A stretch of 64,000 bases of DNA from an uncultured Prochlorococcus sp. GTDB taxonomy: Bacteria > Cyanobacteriota > Cyanobacteriia > PCC-6307 > Cyanobiaceae. Position 1 is the stretch's first letter, and every line of letters begins with the position of its first letter. Position numbers and translations under genes: made by a program. Where the stretch lies: positions 1 to 64,000 of the forward strand of contig CACGKI010000002.1 in NCBI GenBank assembly GCA_902573565.1, read 5' to 3'. Below the pieces are notes generated by a model. It made no database searches, had not been told where the DNA came from, and worked only from the letters and a program-made list of their open reading frames with translations. Of this stretch, positions 18,106-27,969 are shown piece by piece.

Positions 18106-18810
18106 TTACCAGGGAATTTCTGAGCTGTCCCATGCAACAAATTTTCCACTAGATGCTGGAGTTTGATTTTTAATAATATTGATCAAGAATTGGGAAGATT
18201 TTTCTTTACTAAATAATTTATGCTCTGGAACAAATTTATGAAAAGGTCTAGATAGATCAGTATCTACTGTTCCTGGATGAAGCAATGTGATGGTAGCCTT
18301 TGGGAAACGTCTAGCCCATTCAATACTTAAAGATTTAAAAAACTGATTTTGTGCAGATTTTGCAGCTCTATATGAATACCAACCTCCAGTTTGATTATCT
18401 CCAATGCTTCCCACTCTTGCACTTATACTTGCAAAATTAAAATTAATATCTTTTGGTATAAATTCTTCAATAGTTTTAGCTAACAAAATAGGAGAAAAGG
18501 CATTTATTGAAAAACTTTCCATCATATTTTTTTTATCAAGATGTTGTAATCTTTTTTCTGGTTGAAGAGAATCACTATGAAGTCTCCCTGTAGCGTTAAT
18601 AACTAGTCTTAATTTTGAAGGATGATTTGATATTTTATTTTTCAACTGCAAAAGGGACTGAGAATCCTCTATGTCTAATTCCCAAAAAGAATTAAATTCA
18701 CTTTTCCTTCCACACAGAACAACATCTAAATCTTTTTCACTTTCATTCAGATCTTTAGCTAGTTGCGTTCCAATTCCACCTGCGCCTACAACTAAGGCTA
18801 AGCCTTTCAT
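18106..18810 (-). CDS. Short-chain dehydrogenase/reductase
   Basis: A classical SDR of 234 aa: cofactor loop VVGAGGIGTQLAKDL near the N-terminus (a GxxGxG variant), NATG near residue 72, and catalytic Tyr/Lys in YSYRAAKSAQN near residue 144, followed by LHPGTVDTDLSRPF, as in CsgA-like SDRs. It is likely an NAD(P)H-dependent oxidoreductase of unknown substrate. It sits downstream of murE on the same strand, 81 bp away. Confidence 0.87.
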   Translation of the reverse strand: MKGLALVVGAGGIGTQLAKDLNESEKDLDVVLCGRKSEFNSFWELDIEDSQSLLQLKNKISNHPSKLRLVINATGRLHSDSLQPEKRLQHLDKKNMMESFSINAFSPILLAKTIEEFIPKDINFNFASISARVGSIGDNQTGGWYSYRAAKSAQNQFFKSLSIEWARRFPKATITLLHPGTVDTDLSRPFHKFVPEHKLFSKEKSSQFLINIIKNQTPASSGKFVAWDSSEIPW

Positions 18811-18891
18811 TTTATTAAATATAACTACATTAATTCTAAGAAACTTTTCTTGTAATTTGCGTAAAGATCTTTCTAATTTGATTTAGAAATT

Positions 18892-20427
18892 TTATTGAGA
18901 TTTACTTTTTTCTTTTAATAATTTATAAGCTATTTTTCTATCATCAAAATTAATAACTTTATCATTGAGAATTTGGTAGTCTTCATGTCCTTTTCCAGCA
19001 ATTAAAACAATATCTTCTTTATTGGCAAATTTAATAGATTTATTTATTGCTTTAAATCTATCAATCTCAATTATTATTTTTTCTCTTTCTTTTATACCCA
19101 TCAAAATATCATCTACTATCTTTTGGGGTTCTTCTGATCTTGGATTATCTGAAGTTATAAAAAGTTGATCAGAAAACTCTTCAGCTATTGATCCCATTAA
19201 AGGCCTTTTAGTACGGTCTCGATCTCCGCCACAGCCAAAAACAGTTATCAGTTTCCCTTCACAAAGTTTTTTAATTGATTGCAAAACTTTTTTTAATCCA
19301 TCAGGAGTGTGGGCATAATCAACAATTACTGTTGGAAGAGATTTTGAAACGTCATTATCATCAATTTGTATTTTCTCCATTCTCCCAGGAGCACCAGGGA
19401 AAGATTGTATTAACTTTGATAGATCTTTTAAAGAAAAATTAAGTTTATACAAAATTGTTATTGCTTGAATCGCATTCATTAAATTAAATTCACCAACAAG
19501 TGGAACAAAAAGTTGAATTTTTTCCCTAGGTGTATGAAAAATACAGGTGGAACCACTTTCAGTAAATTTTTTATCTGTTACGAAAAAAAAATCATCATTT
19601 TCAAATTCACTTTCAGTAATCTTTGTAGAGACTAATAAAGATCTTTTTTCAAGATCAGATGATAATTTAGATATCCAATGGTCATCATGATTTAATACAC
19701 AAATCCCATCTTTTTCTTTTAAGTAAGGTGGGAAAAATAATTTTCTTTTTGTTTGAAAATATGATTCCATATCTGAGTGATAATCAAGATGATCTTGAGT
19801 TAAATTAGTAAAAATTGCCGCCTCAAATTCGCATCCTGATATCCTGTTTTGAGCAATAGAATGAGAACTTACCTCTAATATCGCGAATTCAGATTCTGCC
19901 TCGACGGCAGCATTTAATTTTTTTTGGAGTTTATCGGCGAAATCAGTTGTATGAAGAGCCACTTCTGAAAAGCCAGGCCATCTATTGAGCAAGGTCCCAA
20001 ATAATGCAGTCTTTTTTCCTAATTTTTTTAAAAGATATTCCAATAAAAAAGTAATTGTCGTTTTTCCATTTGTACCCGTAACACCAATAAGTTTAAGTTT
20101 TCTTGAAGGTCTATTCCAAAACTCAGCTACTATTTGACCAAAAATATAATCTAAATTATCCTCTATAACCAAAATCCTTTCTCGATCAATAGATCCAATT
20201 TTCTCGTTTGCAGCAGATCCAATAATGGCAGCCTCTGCGCCATTTTCAATTGCCTCAATACAATATTTTCCTCCATCAACATTTAAACCAGGCATACCTA
20301 AAAATAAAGTTCCTTTTTGTACTTCTTTAGAGTTAAAAGAAATATTATTTATTTCTTGATCGATTAAATCTAATGAAGGAATAATTCCTACCAAATCTAA
20401 AAGTTTATGTAATTTTATAGATCTCAT
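18892..20427 (-). CDS. murE: UDP-MurNAc-L-Ala-D-Glu:meso-diaminopimelate ligase MurE
   Basis: Cytoplasmic peptidoglycan ligase, 511 aa. ATP-binding loop GVTGTNGKTTITFLLEYLL near residue 115, HTTDF and LEVSSHSIAQNRI for substrate and Mg binding, and DNPRSEEP near residue 415, the DNPR motif that selects meso-diaminopimelate over lysine. It is followed by an SDR gene and preceded by a glutaredoxin-like gene (8-bp gap), so it is probably in the yidD-murE transcript. Confidence 0.97.
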   Translation of the reverse strand: MRSIKLHKLLDLVGIIPSLDLIDQEINNISFNSKEVQKGTLFLGMPGLNVDGGKYCIEAIENGAEAAIIGSAANEKIGSIDRERILVIEDNLDYIFGQIVAEFWNRPSRKLKLIGVTGTNGKTTITFLLEYLLKKLGKKTALFGTLLNRWPGFSEVALHTTDFADKLQKKLNAAVEAESEFAILEVSSHSIAQNRISGCEFEAAIFTNLTQDHLDYHSDMESYFQTKRKLFFPPYLKEKDGICVLNHDDHWISKLSSDLEKRSLLVSTKITESEFENDDFFFVTDKKFTESGSTCIFHTPREKIQLFVPLVGEFNLMNAIQAITILYKLNFSLKDLSKLIQSFPGAPGRMEKIQIDDNDVSKSLPTVIVDYAHTPDGLKKVLQSIKKLCEGKLITVFGCGGDRDRTKRPLMGSIAEEFSDQLFITSDNPRSEEPQKIVDDILMGIKEREKIIIEIDRFKAINKSIKFANKEDIVLIAGKGHEDYQILNDKVINFDDRKIAYKLLKEKSKSQ

Positions 20428-20435
20428 ATGAAAAA

Positions 20436-20738
20436 TTATTTCTCCAGAATGGTACTAATATTTTTTTGAAACCAATTCTTTAATTGATCATCTTTTAGTC
20501 TTGGAGAAATGCGAGGCAATTCTATAATCTCCTCGGACCTAATTCCTTCAACAGCAATAACAGGTACTTCATAATCATATTTTTTATATTTATCTTTATA
20601 TAAATCGACTCTATCAATATCAATTTCTTTAAGCTCCTCTAGATTAGGGAATAACTCATTAAGATTTATTTTTGCCAGTTTGTTTTTTAATGAATCACAT
20701 AGGCAACATCCCTGCCTAACAAAAATAAATATTTTCAT
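20436..20738 (-). CDS. Glutaredoxin-like family protein (DUF836 type)
   Basis: A 100-aa thioredoxin-fold protein beginning IFVRQGCCLCDSLKNKL, with a CxxC redox site (CCLC) near residue 11. The cis-Pro strand is in YEVPVIAVEG. Length and layout match the DUF836/glutaredoxin-2-like family. It sits 4 bp after yidD and 8 bp before murE, so the three are likely co-transcribed. A redox role is inferred from the motif. Confidence 0.8.
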   Translation of the reverse strand: MKIFIFVRQGCCLCDSLKNKLAKINLNELFPNLEELKEIDIDRVDLYKDKYKKYDYEVPVIAVEGIRSEEIIELPRISPRLKDDQLKNWFQKNISTILEK

Positions 20739-20742
20739 TCAT

Positions 20743-20979
20743 TTAGTCAGGCACAGGGTCACATCCACAGGGAGTTAAAGGATGACATCTGCTTAATCTT
20801 TTTAAAGTTAACCACCCTCCCTTCCAAGGACCATGTCTAGTAATTGCCTCATATCCATAAGAGCTGCAACTTGGAATAAATCTACATCTTGGTCCGAAAA
20901 AAGGAGAAAACCACTTTTGATAAAACGAAATCATAAAAAGAAGTATAGAAGTAATTGATTTATTAATAGTTTTGAACAC
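20743..20979 (-). CDS. yidD: Membrane protein insertion efficiency factor YidD
   Basis: A 78-aa member of the YidD/haemolytic family. A short amphipathic N-terminal helix is followed by [36 protein letters not shown] and [14 protein letters not shown] with the conserved cysteines. It assists YidC-dependent membrane protein insertion. It is unusually separated from rnpA/yidC here and placed ahead of a glutaredoxin-like gene and murE. It diverges from rpsD. Confidence 0.94.
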   Translation of the reverse strand: MFKTINKSITSILLFMISFYQKWFSPFFGPRCRFIPSCSSYGYEAITRHGPWKGGWLTLKRLSRCHPLTPCGCDPVPD

Positions 20980-21074
20980 TTTAATGATGTAAAATAATGT
21001 TTCAAGTAGTAATTAGTTTAATTGAATTTAATCAATTATCCAATTTATTGCAATTTTCTATTTAATTTAAAATT

Positions 21075-21683
21075 ATGTCAAGATACCGCGGCCCCAGATT
21101 AAGGGTTACGCGTCGCTTGGGAGAACTACCAGGTCTCACCAGGAAAGCTTCAAAGAAGTCTAATCCTCCAGGTCAGCACGGCCAAGCCCGTCGCAAGCGA
21201 TCAGAATATGCAATTCGTCTAGAAGAAAAGCAGAAACTTAGGTTTAATTATGGAGTTTCTGAAAAACAACTAGTACGTTATGTGAAAAAAGCTAGGGCTC
21301 AAGAAGGATCTACAGGAACTAATCTACTAAGACTTTTAGAAAACAGACTTGATAATGTTTGTTTTAGATTAGGTTTTGGAGGTACCATTCCAGGCTCAAG
21401 ACAATTAGTAAATCATGGCCATGTAACAGTTAATGGAAAGGTTCTTGATATTGCTGGTTATCAATGCAAATCAGGCGATGTAATCGGAATTAAAGAAAAC
21501 AAAGCAAGTAAAAAACTTGTAGAAGGTAATATAGAATTCCCTGGTTTAGCAAATGTCCCACCTCATCTTGATTTAGACAAGCCCAAATTAACGGGAAAAA
21601 TAAATGGGAAGTGCGATAGAGAGTGGGTGGCTCTTGAAATAAACGAACTACTAGTTGTTGAATATTATTCAAGAAAAGTTTAA
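21075..21683 (+). CDS. rpsD: 30S ribosomal protein S4
   Basis: A 202-aa primary 16S rRNA-binding protein. The start [20 protein letters not shown] is the cyanobacterial/plastid form. The S4 RNA-binding domain is at about residues 90-150 ([29 protein letters not shown]). It is GC-richer than its neighbours, as expected for a highly expressed gene. It is followed by a strong terminator and is likely monocistronic. Confidence 0.98.
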   Translation: MSRYRGPRLRVTRRLGELPGLTRKASKKSNPPGQHGQARRKRSEYAIRLEEKQKLRFNYGVSEKQLVRYVKKARAQEGSTGTNLLRLLENRLDNVCFRLGFGGTIPGSRQLVNHGHVTVNGKVLDIAGYQCKSGDVIGIKENKASKKLVEGNIEFPGLANVPPHLDLDKPKLTGKINGKCDREWVALEINELLVVEYYSRKV

Positions 21684-21702
21684 TACTACTTTTCTTTGGA
21701 TT

Positions 21703-21745
21703 ATTAAATCTCTCATTAAAAAGAATGAGAGATTTAATTTTATTC
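21703..21745 (+). terminator. Rho-independent terminator of rpsD
   Basis: A perfect 15-bp inverted repeat (ATTAAATCTCTCATT at 21703, AATGAGAGATTTAAT at 21724) with a 6-nt loop, followed by a T-rich run. The ATG at 21725 lies inside its right arm, which argues against that ATG as the start of the next gene. Confidence 0.88.
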
Positions 21746-21760
21746 TTATTTTTAAAAATA

Positions 21761-22924
21761 ATGGGAAATAAGGAAAATAATATAAAAAAGCCAGGTTTTA
21801 AGACCTTATCTATTCACCATGGGGAAACATTTGCAGAAGAAACTGGATGCGTTATGCCTCCTATTTTTTCTACATCTACTTTCAAGCATGGAAATAAAGA
21901 TAATTTCGACTACACCAGATCAGGCAATCCAAACTTTAGAATTCTAGAAAACATCCTTAAATCAATAGAAGATTCTAAATACTGTACAGTTTTTGGATCT
22001 GGAATTAGCGCGGTAACTGCAGTTTCATCAACACTAAAATCAGGTGACAAGATACTCTGCGAGTCAAATCTCTATGGTTGTACAGTGAGGATGTTCGAAA
22101 AAGTTTTCAAGAAATTTGGACTAGAAGTTTTATACACAGATTTTACAAACGAAAACAATATCAAAAAGATTTCAAACTTCGAGCCAACATTGATATGGCT
22201 AGAAAGTCCAACTAATCCACTTTTGAAGGTACTCGATATTAAGGCGATTTGTGATGAAGCGAATAAACTCGAAATACCAGTAGTTGTAGACAACACATTT
22301 TCTACAGCGCTTATTCAAAAACCATTGGACCTAGGTGCAACACTATCGCTTATAAGCACAACAAAATTCATAAATGGACATAGTGACGCACTTGGTGGAG
22401 CAGTACTGACAAATAATGAGGAATGGAATAGTAAGATGCTTTTCTCTCAAAAAGCTCTTGGGCTTCAACCATCTCCTTTTGATAGTTGGCTCATTACGAG
22501 AGGAGTAAAAACTCTTCCTTTAAGAATCGAACAACAAACTAAAAGTGCAGAATTTATTTCTGAAGAATTAGGTAATCATAAAATTATTAGTAAAGTAATT
22601 TACCCTTTTAATCAAGAACATCCGCAATTTAATTTAGCAAAATCGCAAATGAAATCTGGAGGTTCAATGATCACCCTAAAATTAAATTTAAATAAAGAGG
22701 ATACTTTTAAATTTTGCAAATCTCTCAAATATTTCTCTCTAGCAGAAAGCCTTGGAGGAGTTGAAAGTTTAATTTGTCACCCTGCAACGATGACTCATGC
22801 TTCTGTTGATGACAAAACAAAAAATCTACTAGGGATAGATGATGCTCTTGTCAGATTATCAATTGGATGTGAAGATACAAACGATTTAATCTCAGACATT
22901 TTATTTGCTTTAAATAAATTCTGA
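21761..22924 (+). CDS. Transsulfuration PLP enzyme (cystathionine gamma-synthase/lyase family)
   Basis: About 387 aa from ATG 21761 (MGNKENNIKKPGFKTLSIHHGE). The earlier ATG 21725 is embedded in the rpsD terminator. Family motifs: TLSIHHGETFAEETGCVMPPI, TRSGNPNFRILE, VFGSGISAV, VVDNTFSTALIQKPLDLGA, and the PLP lysine in STTKFINGHSDALGG near residue 200. It is probably MetB or MetC/MGL-like in methionine/cysteine interconversion. It is followed 3 bp later by a second enzyme of the same superfamily, then cysK. The exact reaction cannot be told from sequence. Confidence 0.88.
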   Translation: MGNKENNIKKPGFKTLSIHHGETFAEETGCVMPPIFSTSTFKHGNKDNFDYTRSGNPNFRILENILKSIEDSKYCTVFGSGISAVTAVSSTLKSGDKILCESNLYGCTVRMFEKVFKKFGLEVLYTDFTNENNIKKISNFEPTLIWLESPTNPLLKVLDIKAICDEANKLEIPVVVDNTFSTALIQKPLDLGATLSLISTTKFINGHSDALGGAVLTNNEEWNSKMLFSQKALGLQPSPFDSWLITRGVKTLPLRIEQQTKSAEFISEELGNHKIISKVIYPFNQEHPQFNLAKSQMKSGGSMITLKLNLNKEDTFKFCKSLKYFSLAESLGGVESLICHPATMTHASVDDKTKNLLGIDDALVRLSIGCEDTNDLISDILFALNKF

Positions 22925-22927
22925 AAA

Positions 22928-24397
22928 TTGAGAGATTTACTTAAAAAACCTATATGGAAAAATTTAGAGTTGGGATATGCAATTCCTGATAGTATTCATG
23001 CTGTTTCTGTAGCATTACCAACTTGGAATGATGTAATAAATTACGAGGAAAAAGATCAAGAATGTATGAATTTATTGAAGTCCATTTACCCACGATTCGG
23101 GCTAAACCCCATAGTGAAAAGATTATGCGAAAAAGTAAAAAAGGAAAATTACTACAACAATAAAAGTATCTGGCCATATCCGAATGAAAGAATAGCTTTT
23201 AAAGCTAAAAAATACATTGATAGAAATACTTCCGAACAATTCTCGTTAATAGAAAAAAGAAATAATTTAGCTTTCTTAATAACTGAAAAAGAAGGAAGTA
23301 TTTATGCAAAATATTTTTGGCAACATACTGGTCTTGGTCTATCTTCAAGAGCTGCCGCTATAGAACTAGGTCTTGAAGATTACCCTCCAAAATCTTACGT
23401 AAATGAATGTTCTCAAAGAATAAAAAATAGAATTTCTAAATCTACAAAAATTGACTCTAATGATATTCACTTAACTTCATCTGGAATGTCTGCATTGCAT
23501 ACATCATTAGAAATCATATATAAATTATTTCCAGCTAAACCAACACTCCAAGTTGGTTTTCCATATGTAGATGTACTTAAATTACCAATGAAAATCTTTC
23601 ACGGAGCAAAGTTAATTACAGAAGAAAATTGCGCAGATATTGAATTAGAAATCAAAAGAATAAATCCATCAGCATTAATTATTGAACTTCCAAGTAATCC
23701 AATGCTCAAATGTGTAAACATTAAAAAAATTTCAAAAATTGCAAAAAAGCTAAATATTCCGTTAATTGTTGACGATACAATTGGTTCGAATTTAAATATA
23801 AATTCCATAGAACATGCAGATATAGTTTTTACTTCACTTACAAAAATTTTTTCAGGAAGTGGTGATATTCTTGCTGGATCATTAATACTAAATCCAAAAA
23901 GCAAATGGATTGAGCAGTTTAGAAATGCATTAAACGAGATTAATATTCCAATACTTTCCGATGGAGATATAGTTTATTTAGAGAAAGTTAGTAGAGATGT
24001 AAATCAAAGAGTTTTTGAACAAAATAAAGCATGTTTAGAATTAAAAAAAAGATTAGAGAATCATAGCGAGATTAAAAATATTTTCCATCCTGAAAATTGT
24101 CCAAATTTTAATTCTTTACTTACTTCTAATGGGGGATACGGCTGCTTATTATCGTTTGAATTAAATGGAGGATTGAACAAAGCTAAAAAATTTTATGATT
24201 CTCTAAAAGTATCTAAAGGACCTAGTTTAGGTACAAAATTTACTCTAGTTTGTCCTTATGTTTTACTAGCACATTATGACGAGTTGGATTGGGCTGAAAG
24301 TTTTGGTATACCCTCGCACCTTATTAGAGTATCAGTTGGATTAGAAGACCAAGATCAATTATGGAAAACCTTTTCTGAAGCACTAAATAATTTATAA
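22928..24397 (+). CDS. Second PLP enzyme of the Cys/Met metabolism family with N-terminal extension
   Basis: A 489-aa divergent cystathionine gamma-synthase-like protein starting at TTG 22928, 3 bp after the previous stop. An extra N-terminal region of roughly 150 residues (with ELGYAIPDSIHAVSVALPTW) precedes the PLP domain, as in fungal-type Str2/CGS proteins. Core motifs: HLTSSGMSALHTSLEII, LIVDDTIGSNLNI and PLP lysine in SLTKIFSGSGDILAGSL. Tandem placement suggests division of labour in homocysteine or cystathionine synthesis. Confidence 0.82.
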   Translation: MRDLLKKPIWKNLELGYAIPDSIHAVSVALPTWNDVINYEEKDQECMNLLKSIYPRFGLNPIVKRLCEKVKKENYYNNKSIWPYPNERIAFKAKKYIDRNTSEQFSLIEKRNNLAFLITEKEGSIYAKYFWQHTGLGLSSRAAAIELGLEDYPPKSYVNECSQRIKNRISKSTKIDSNDIHLTSSGMSALHTSLEIIYKLFPAKPTLQVGFPYVDVLKLPMKIFHGAKLITEENCADIELEIKRINPSALIIELPSNPMLKCVNIKKISKIAKKLNIPLIVDDTIGSNLNINSIEHADIVFTSLTKIFSGSGDILAGSLILNPKSKWIEQFRNALNEINIPILSDGDIVYLEKVSRDVNQRVFEQNKACLELKKRLENHSEIKNIFHPENCPNFNSLLTSNGGYGCLLSFELNGGLNKAKKFYDSLKVSKGPSLGTKFTLVCPYVLLAHYDELDWAESFGIPSHLIRVSVGLEDQDQLWKTFSEALNNL

Positions 24398-24404
24398 ATT
24401 CCTA

Positions 24405-24417
24405 GTATTTACCGTAT
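24405..24417. promoter_or_regulatory. 13-bp motif upstream of cysK, shared with a distant gene
   Basis: GTATTTACCGTAT lies 65 bp before the cysK start and is followed 9 bp later by TATACT (24427-24432), a good -10 box, so it occupies the -35 region. The identical 13-mer occurs at 54236-54248 upstream of another gene. A regulator-binding site is inference. Confidence 0.35.
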
Positions 24418-24481
24418 AGAAACTTATATACTCTTTTTCTGAATAATAGTTAGTATTAATATATATTTTCTTAATATATAA

Positions 24482-25468
24482 ATGGCAAAAATTTATGAGG
24501 ACAACAGTTTTGCTATTGGAAACACTCCATTAGTAAAATTAAAATCAGTTACTAAAAACGCGAAAGCTACAGTACTTGCAAAAATTGAAGGTAGAAACCC
24601 TGCTTATAGTGTCAAATGTAGGATCGGCGCAAACATGATCTGGGATGCCGAGAAAAGTGGGAAACTTACAAAAGACAAAACTATTGTTGAGCCAACTTCT
24701 GGAAATACAGGAATTGCTCTAGCTTTTACTGCTTCAGCAAGAGGTTATAAACTGATCCTTACAATGCCAGAATCCATGTCAATTGAAAGAAGAAGGGTTA
24801 TGGCAGTGTTGGGTGCTGAAATTGTTTTAACAGAGGCATCTAAAGGTATGCCTGGAGCAATAGCTAAGGCTAAAGAAATTGCAGAAAGTAATCCTTCTCA
24901 ATATTTCATGCCAGGTCAATTTGATAATCCAGCAAACCCTGAAATTCATTTCAAAACTACTGGACCAGAAATCTGGGATGATTGCGATGGTGAAATTGAT
25001 GTCCTAGTTGCAGGGGTTGGAACTGGCGGCACAATTACAGGAGTTTCAAGATACATTAAGCAAGAGAAGGGCAAGAATATTACTTCTGTAGCTGTAGAAC
25101 CATCACACAGTCCTGTTATTACACAGACAATGAATGGAGAAGAGGTTAAATCCGGACCACATAAAATCCAAGGAATTGGAGCAGGATTTATTCCTAAGAA
25201 CCTTGACTTATCAATTGTTGATAAGGTCGAACAAGTAACAAATGACGAATCAATTGAGATGGCTCTTAGGTTAGCTAAAGAGGAAGGTCTCTTAGTAGGA
25301 ATATCTTGTGGGGCTGCCGCTGCTGCTGCTGTTAGATTAGCTGAACAAGATGAATATGCTGGGAAGACAATTGTAGTTGTTCTACCTGATTTAGCAGAGA
25401 GGTATTTATCATCAATTATGTTTACTGAAGTTCCAAGCGGAATCATTCAAGAACCAGTCAAAGCCTAA
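24482..25468 (+). CDS. cysK: Cysteine synthase A (O-acetylserine sulfhydrylase)
   Basis: Fold-type II PLP enzyme making cysteine from O-acetylserine and sulfide, 328 aa. The PLP lysine is in [18 protein letters not shown] near residue 43 (the usual D after SVK is C, a known cyanobacterial variant). The substrate loop is [13 protein letters not shown] and the phosphate loop [17 protein letters not shown], with [11 protein letters not shown] near the C-terminus. It lies downstream of two Cys/Met-metabolism genes but has its own promoter-like region. Confidence 0.97.
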   Translation: MAKIYEDNSFAIGNTPLVKLKSVTKNAKATVLAKIEGRNPAYSVKCRIGANMIWDAEKSGKLTKDKTIVEPTSGNTGIALAFTASARGYKLILTMPESMSIERRRVMAVLGAEIVLTEASKGMPGAIAKAKEIAESNPSQYFMPGQFDNPANPEIHFKTTGPEIWDDCDGEIDVLVAGVGTGGTITGVSRYIKQEKGKNITSVAVEPSHSPVITQTMNGEEVKSGPHKIQGIGAGFIPKNLDLSIVDKVEQVTNDESIEMALRLAKEEGLLVGISCGAAAAAAVRLAEQDEYAGKTIVVVLPDLAERYLSSIMFTEVPSGIIQEPVKA

Positions 25469-25470
25469 AT

Positions 25471-26595
25471 CTATTTTTTCTCCAGTAGTGAATCTGGTGA
25501 AATATACATAGCATCGCCATAAGAGAAGAATCTAAATTTTTCTTTTATGGCTTTTTTATAGAGATCTAATAATCTTTCTCTACCAATCATTGCACTTACT
25601 AAAAGTAATAATGAACTTTTAGGGAGATGAAAATTAGTTAATAATCCATCAACTACCTTAAATTTATAACCTGGCTTAATTACTAAATCTACGTATTTAG
25701 CTATTGGAATAAAGTCATTAATTTCGTGAGAATAACAACTTTCAAGAGCTCTTACGCTAGTTGTACCAATAGCAATTATTTTTCTATCTGTTTTCTTTAT
25801 TCTTTTTATTTCCTCCACTACTTCCTTATTAACACTTACCCATTCTTTGTGAAGTTTTAAGTTACTTAAATCTTCTTGATCAATTGGTTTGAATGTTCCA
25901 TAACCCACGTGCAAAGTTATCGGTAAGATTATTACGCCTTTTTTTTTTAGATTGGAAATAAGACTTTTGCTTAAGTGTAAACCAGCTGTTGGTGCAGCAA
26001 CTGCCCCCGGATTTGTTGCATACTCAGTTTGATAACTTTTCTCATGAAAAGATTCTTCTTCGGAATTTTTTATATAAGGAGGAAGAGGGATTTCCCCGTA
26101 TTTATCAAGAAGTTCATTCATTGAATTAAGACAAGTTATATTTTCCGGAAATTTAATAAATCTCCCTCCAGTTTCTTCATCAACTCCATCAACAATCAAA
26201 TTAATATCTTGTGCTAATGGAGATTTTAATTTTAATTTTCTGTTTATTTTTAACTTTTTTGCTGGCTTTGCCAAACATAACCAAACACATTCATGGGATT
26301 TTTCTAAAACTAATAATTCGACTAATATCTTATTTTCTAATTCAACCTTTAACCTAGCTTTCATAACTTTAGTATTATTTACAATTACAAGATCCCCTTC
26401 TCTAAATTCATCTAAAAGATTCTTGGTAAATTTATTAGTTAAACAGTCTTCTTCTAAAAAACTATTTCTAACTATCATCAATCTTGATTCATGCCTAATT
26501 GCAGAAGGTTTACTAGCAATTAATGAAGGATCAAGTAAATAATCATAAGCTTCAAGCTTATAATCTCTTTCTTCATTATTAATTTGAGAAATCAA
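25471..26595 (-). CDS. queA: S-adenosylmethionine:tRNA ribosyltransferase-isomerase QueA
   Basis: Forms epoxyqueuosine from preQ1 in the tRNA anticodon loop; 374 aa. Family motifs: YDYLLDPSLIASKPS at the N-terminus, LVIVNNTKVMKARL, YATNPGAVAAPTAGLHLS near residue 200, LHVGYGTFKP, and NFHLPKSSLLLLVSA near the C-terminus. It overlaps nothing; it converges on cysK with a 2-bp gap and sits 6 bp downstream of the E2 gene on the same strand, suggesting co-transcription. Confidence 0.96.
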   Translation of the reverse strand: MISQINNEERDYKLEAYDYLLDPSLIASKPSAIRHESRLMIVRNSFLEEDCLTNKFTKNLLDEFREGDLVIVNNTKVMKARLKVELENKILVELLVLEKSHECVWLCLAKPAKKLKINRKLKLKSPLAQDINLIVDGVDEETGGRFIKFPENITCLNSMNELLDKYGEIPLPPYIKNSEEESFHEKSYQTEYATNPGAVAAPTAGLHLSKSLISNLKKKGVIILPITLHVGYGTFKPIDQEDLSNLKLHKEWVSVNKEVVEEIKRIKKTDRKIIAIGTTSVRALESCYSHEINDFIPIAKYVDLVIKPGYKFKVVDGLLTNFHLPKSSLLLLVSAMIGRERLLDLYKKAIKEKFRFFSYGDAMYISPDSLLEKK

Positions 26596-26601
26596 TTAAA
26601 T

Positions 26602-27969
26602 TTAGGAGACAAGAGTCTCTGGCTCATCTTCAATTAGGGAAGCCAAGTCTTTTAAGAATGAAGCTCCATCAGCTCCATAGATCACTCTATGATCAGCTGT
26701 TAGATTTACTTGCATTATTTTTTTAACAGATATTGAACCATCACTATTAGCAACAACGGTTGGTTTCGATGATGCTATGGCTAAAATAGCACCGGTACCT
26801 GGAGGAAGAATTGCGTCAAATCTATCAACTCCAAACATCCCAAGGTTAGATAAAGTGAAGGTTCCCGTTGAGTATTCATCAGGTTCTAATTGTTTTGATC
26901 TTGATCTTTTTACGAGATCTTTCCATTCCCTAGACAATTCAAATAAATCAGTATTGCATGGTTCTTTTAAAACTGGAGTTATTAGTCCACCATCTTCCAT
27001 CGCAACAGCAACAGCAATATTTATATTTTCTGGATAAGAAATTCCATTCTCTGAAAAACTTGAGTTAACTTGAGGATGTTTCTTTAGTGTCTTTGCAACT
27101 GCCTTTACTAGTAAAGCAGTCATAGTAACTCCGTTCTGTTTTACTTTTTTGTAGAAATTATCTAATTTATCTGTGTTAATGGAATAACCCACCCTAAAAC
27201 ATGGCACATCTAAACTAGATTCCATATTTTTATTTACCGCTTTCTGAAGAGTATTAAATTGAACTGTTTCTCCTGGATTACCAAAACTATTTCCTGAAGA
27301 TTCTGGTTTACTTTCAACTCCCAAATTTGCACCAGGTATACTTGCAGGAGAACCACCTTCACCTATCCATGGTATAGAGACTGGTTGGCCATTAGCTTTT
27401 AAAATATCATCGGCTTGAATCCTTCCGTGAGGTCCGGATCCATGAACCTTTGCTAAATCAACGCCCATTTGAGAGGCAAGTTTTTTAGCTCTTGGAGATG
27501 CAATCACCCTCGAAGAAACATTACTCGTAGCAGCATTTATTTGATCACTATTAAAAGATGAGGCTGCCTTTTCACTCATTAATACGACTTCTTTTTTTTG
27601 TTTTTCAACAATTGGACTTTGAATCACAGGTTTTTCTTCAGTTTTATTGCTTACCAATTCAAGTTGATCCGAACTAGAAACTTCGGGTTGTTTTCCCTTA
27701 TTTTGTTCTTGAACAGAAGCTATCTCATCCTCATTTTCTACAATAAGACCGATAGTCTCTCCTACTGGTGCAGTGCTGCCAGCAGGCATTAAAACAGCCG
27801 CAAGATATCCATCTTGAAAAGATTCAACATCCATATCTGCCTTGTCAGATTCAACAACCAAGACAGATTCACCTCTTTCAACTTTATCCCCTGGATTTTT
27901 CAACCATTCCACAATCTTGCCCTCTGTCATAGTAGAACTCAAGGCAGGCATGAATATTTCGTGAGACAT
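26602..27969 (-). CDS. pdhC: Pyruvate dehydrogenase complex E2, dihydrolipoamide acetyltransferase
   Basis: 455 aa with three domains: an N-terminal lipoyl domain with the lipoylated lysine in VVESDKADMDVESF near residue 44, a peripheral subunit-binding domain (ASPRAKKLASQMGVDLAKVHGSG) near residue 160, and a C-terminal acyltransferase core ending in the catalytic DHRVIYGADGASFL (HxxxDG). Linkers are Gln/Ser/Glu-rich. A lipB gene 2.7 kb upstream on the same strand makes the octanoyl donor for lipoylation. PDH assignment follows the single lipoyl domain and cyanobacterial pattern. Confidence 0.93.
   Translation of the reverse strand: MSHEIFMPALSSTMTEGKIVEWLKNPGDKVERGESVLVVESDKADMDVESFQDGYLAAVLMPAGSTAPVGETIGLIVENEDEIASVQEQNKGKQPEVSSSDQLELVSNKTEEKPVIQSPIVEKQKKEVVLMSEKAASSFNSDQINAATSNVSSRVIASPRAKKLASQMGVDLAKVHGSGPHGRIQADDILKANGQPVSIPWIGEGGSPASIPGANLGVESKPESSGNSFGNPGETVQFNTLQKAVNKNMESSLDVPCFRVGYSINTDKLDNFYKKVKQNGVTMTALLVKAVAKTLKKHPQVNSSFSENGISYPENINIAVAVAMEDGGLITPVLKEPCNTDLFELSREWKDLVKRSRSKQLEPDEYSTGTFTLSNLGMFGVDRFDAILPPGTGAILAIASSKPTVVANSDGSISVKKIMQVNLTADHRVIYGADGASFLKDLASLIEDEPETLVS

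Noticed and set aside
24946..25446. 166-codon frame antisense to cysK
   Set aside because: It mirrors a clearly conserved gene; its composition (many Ser/Thr/Pro and Ile runs) follows from the cysK codons and it has no domain pattern.
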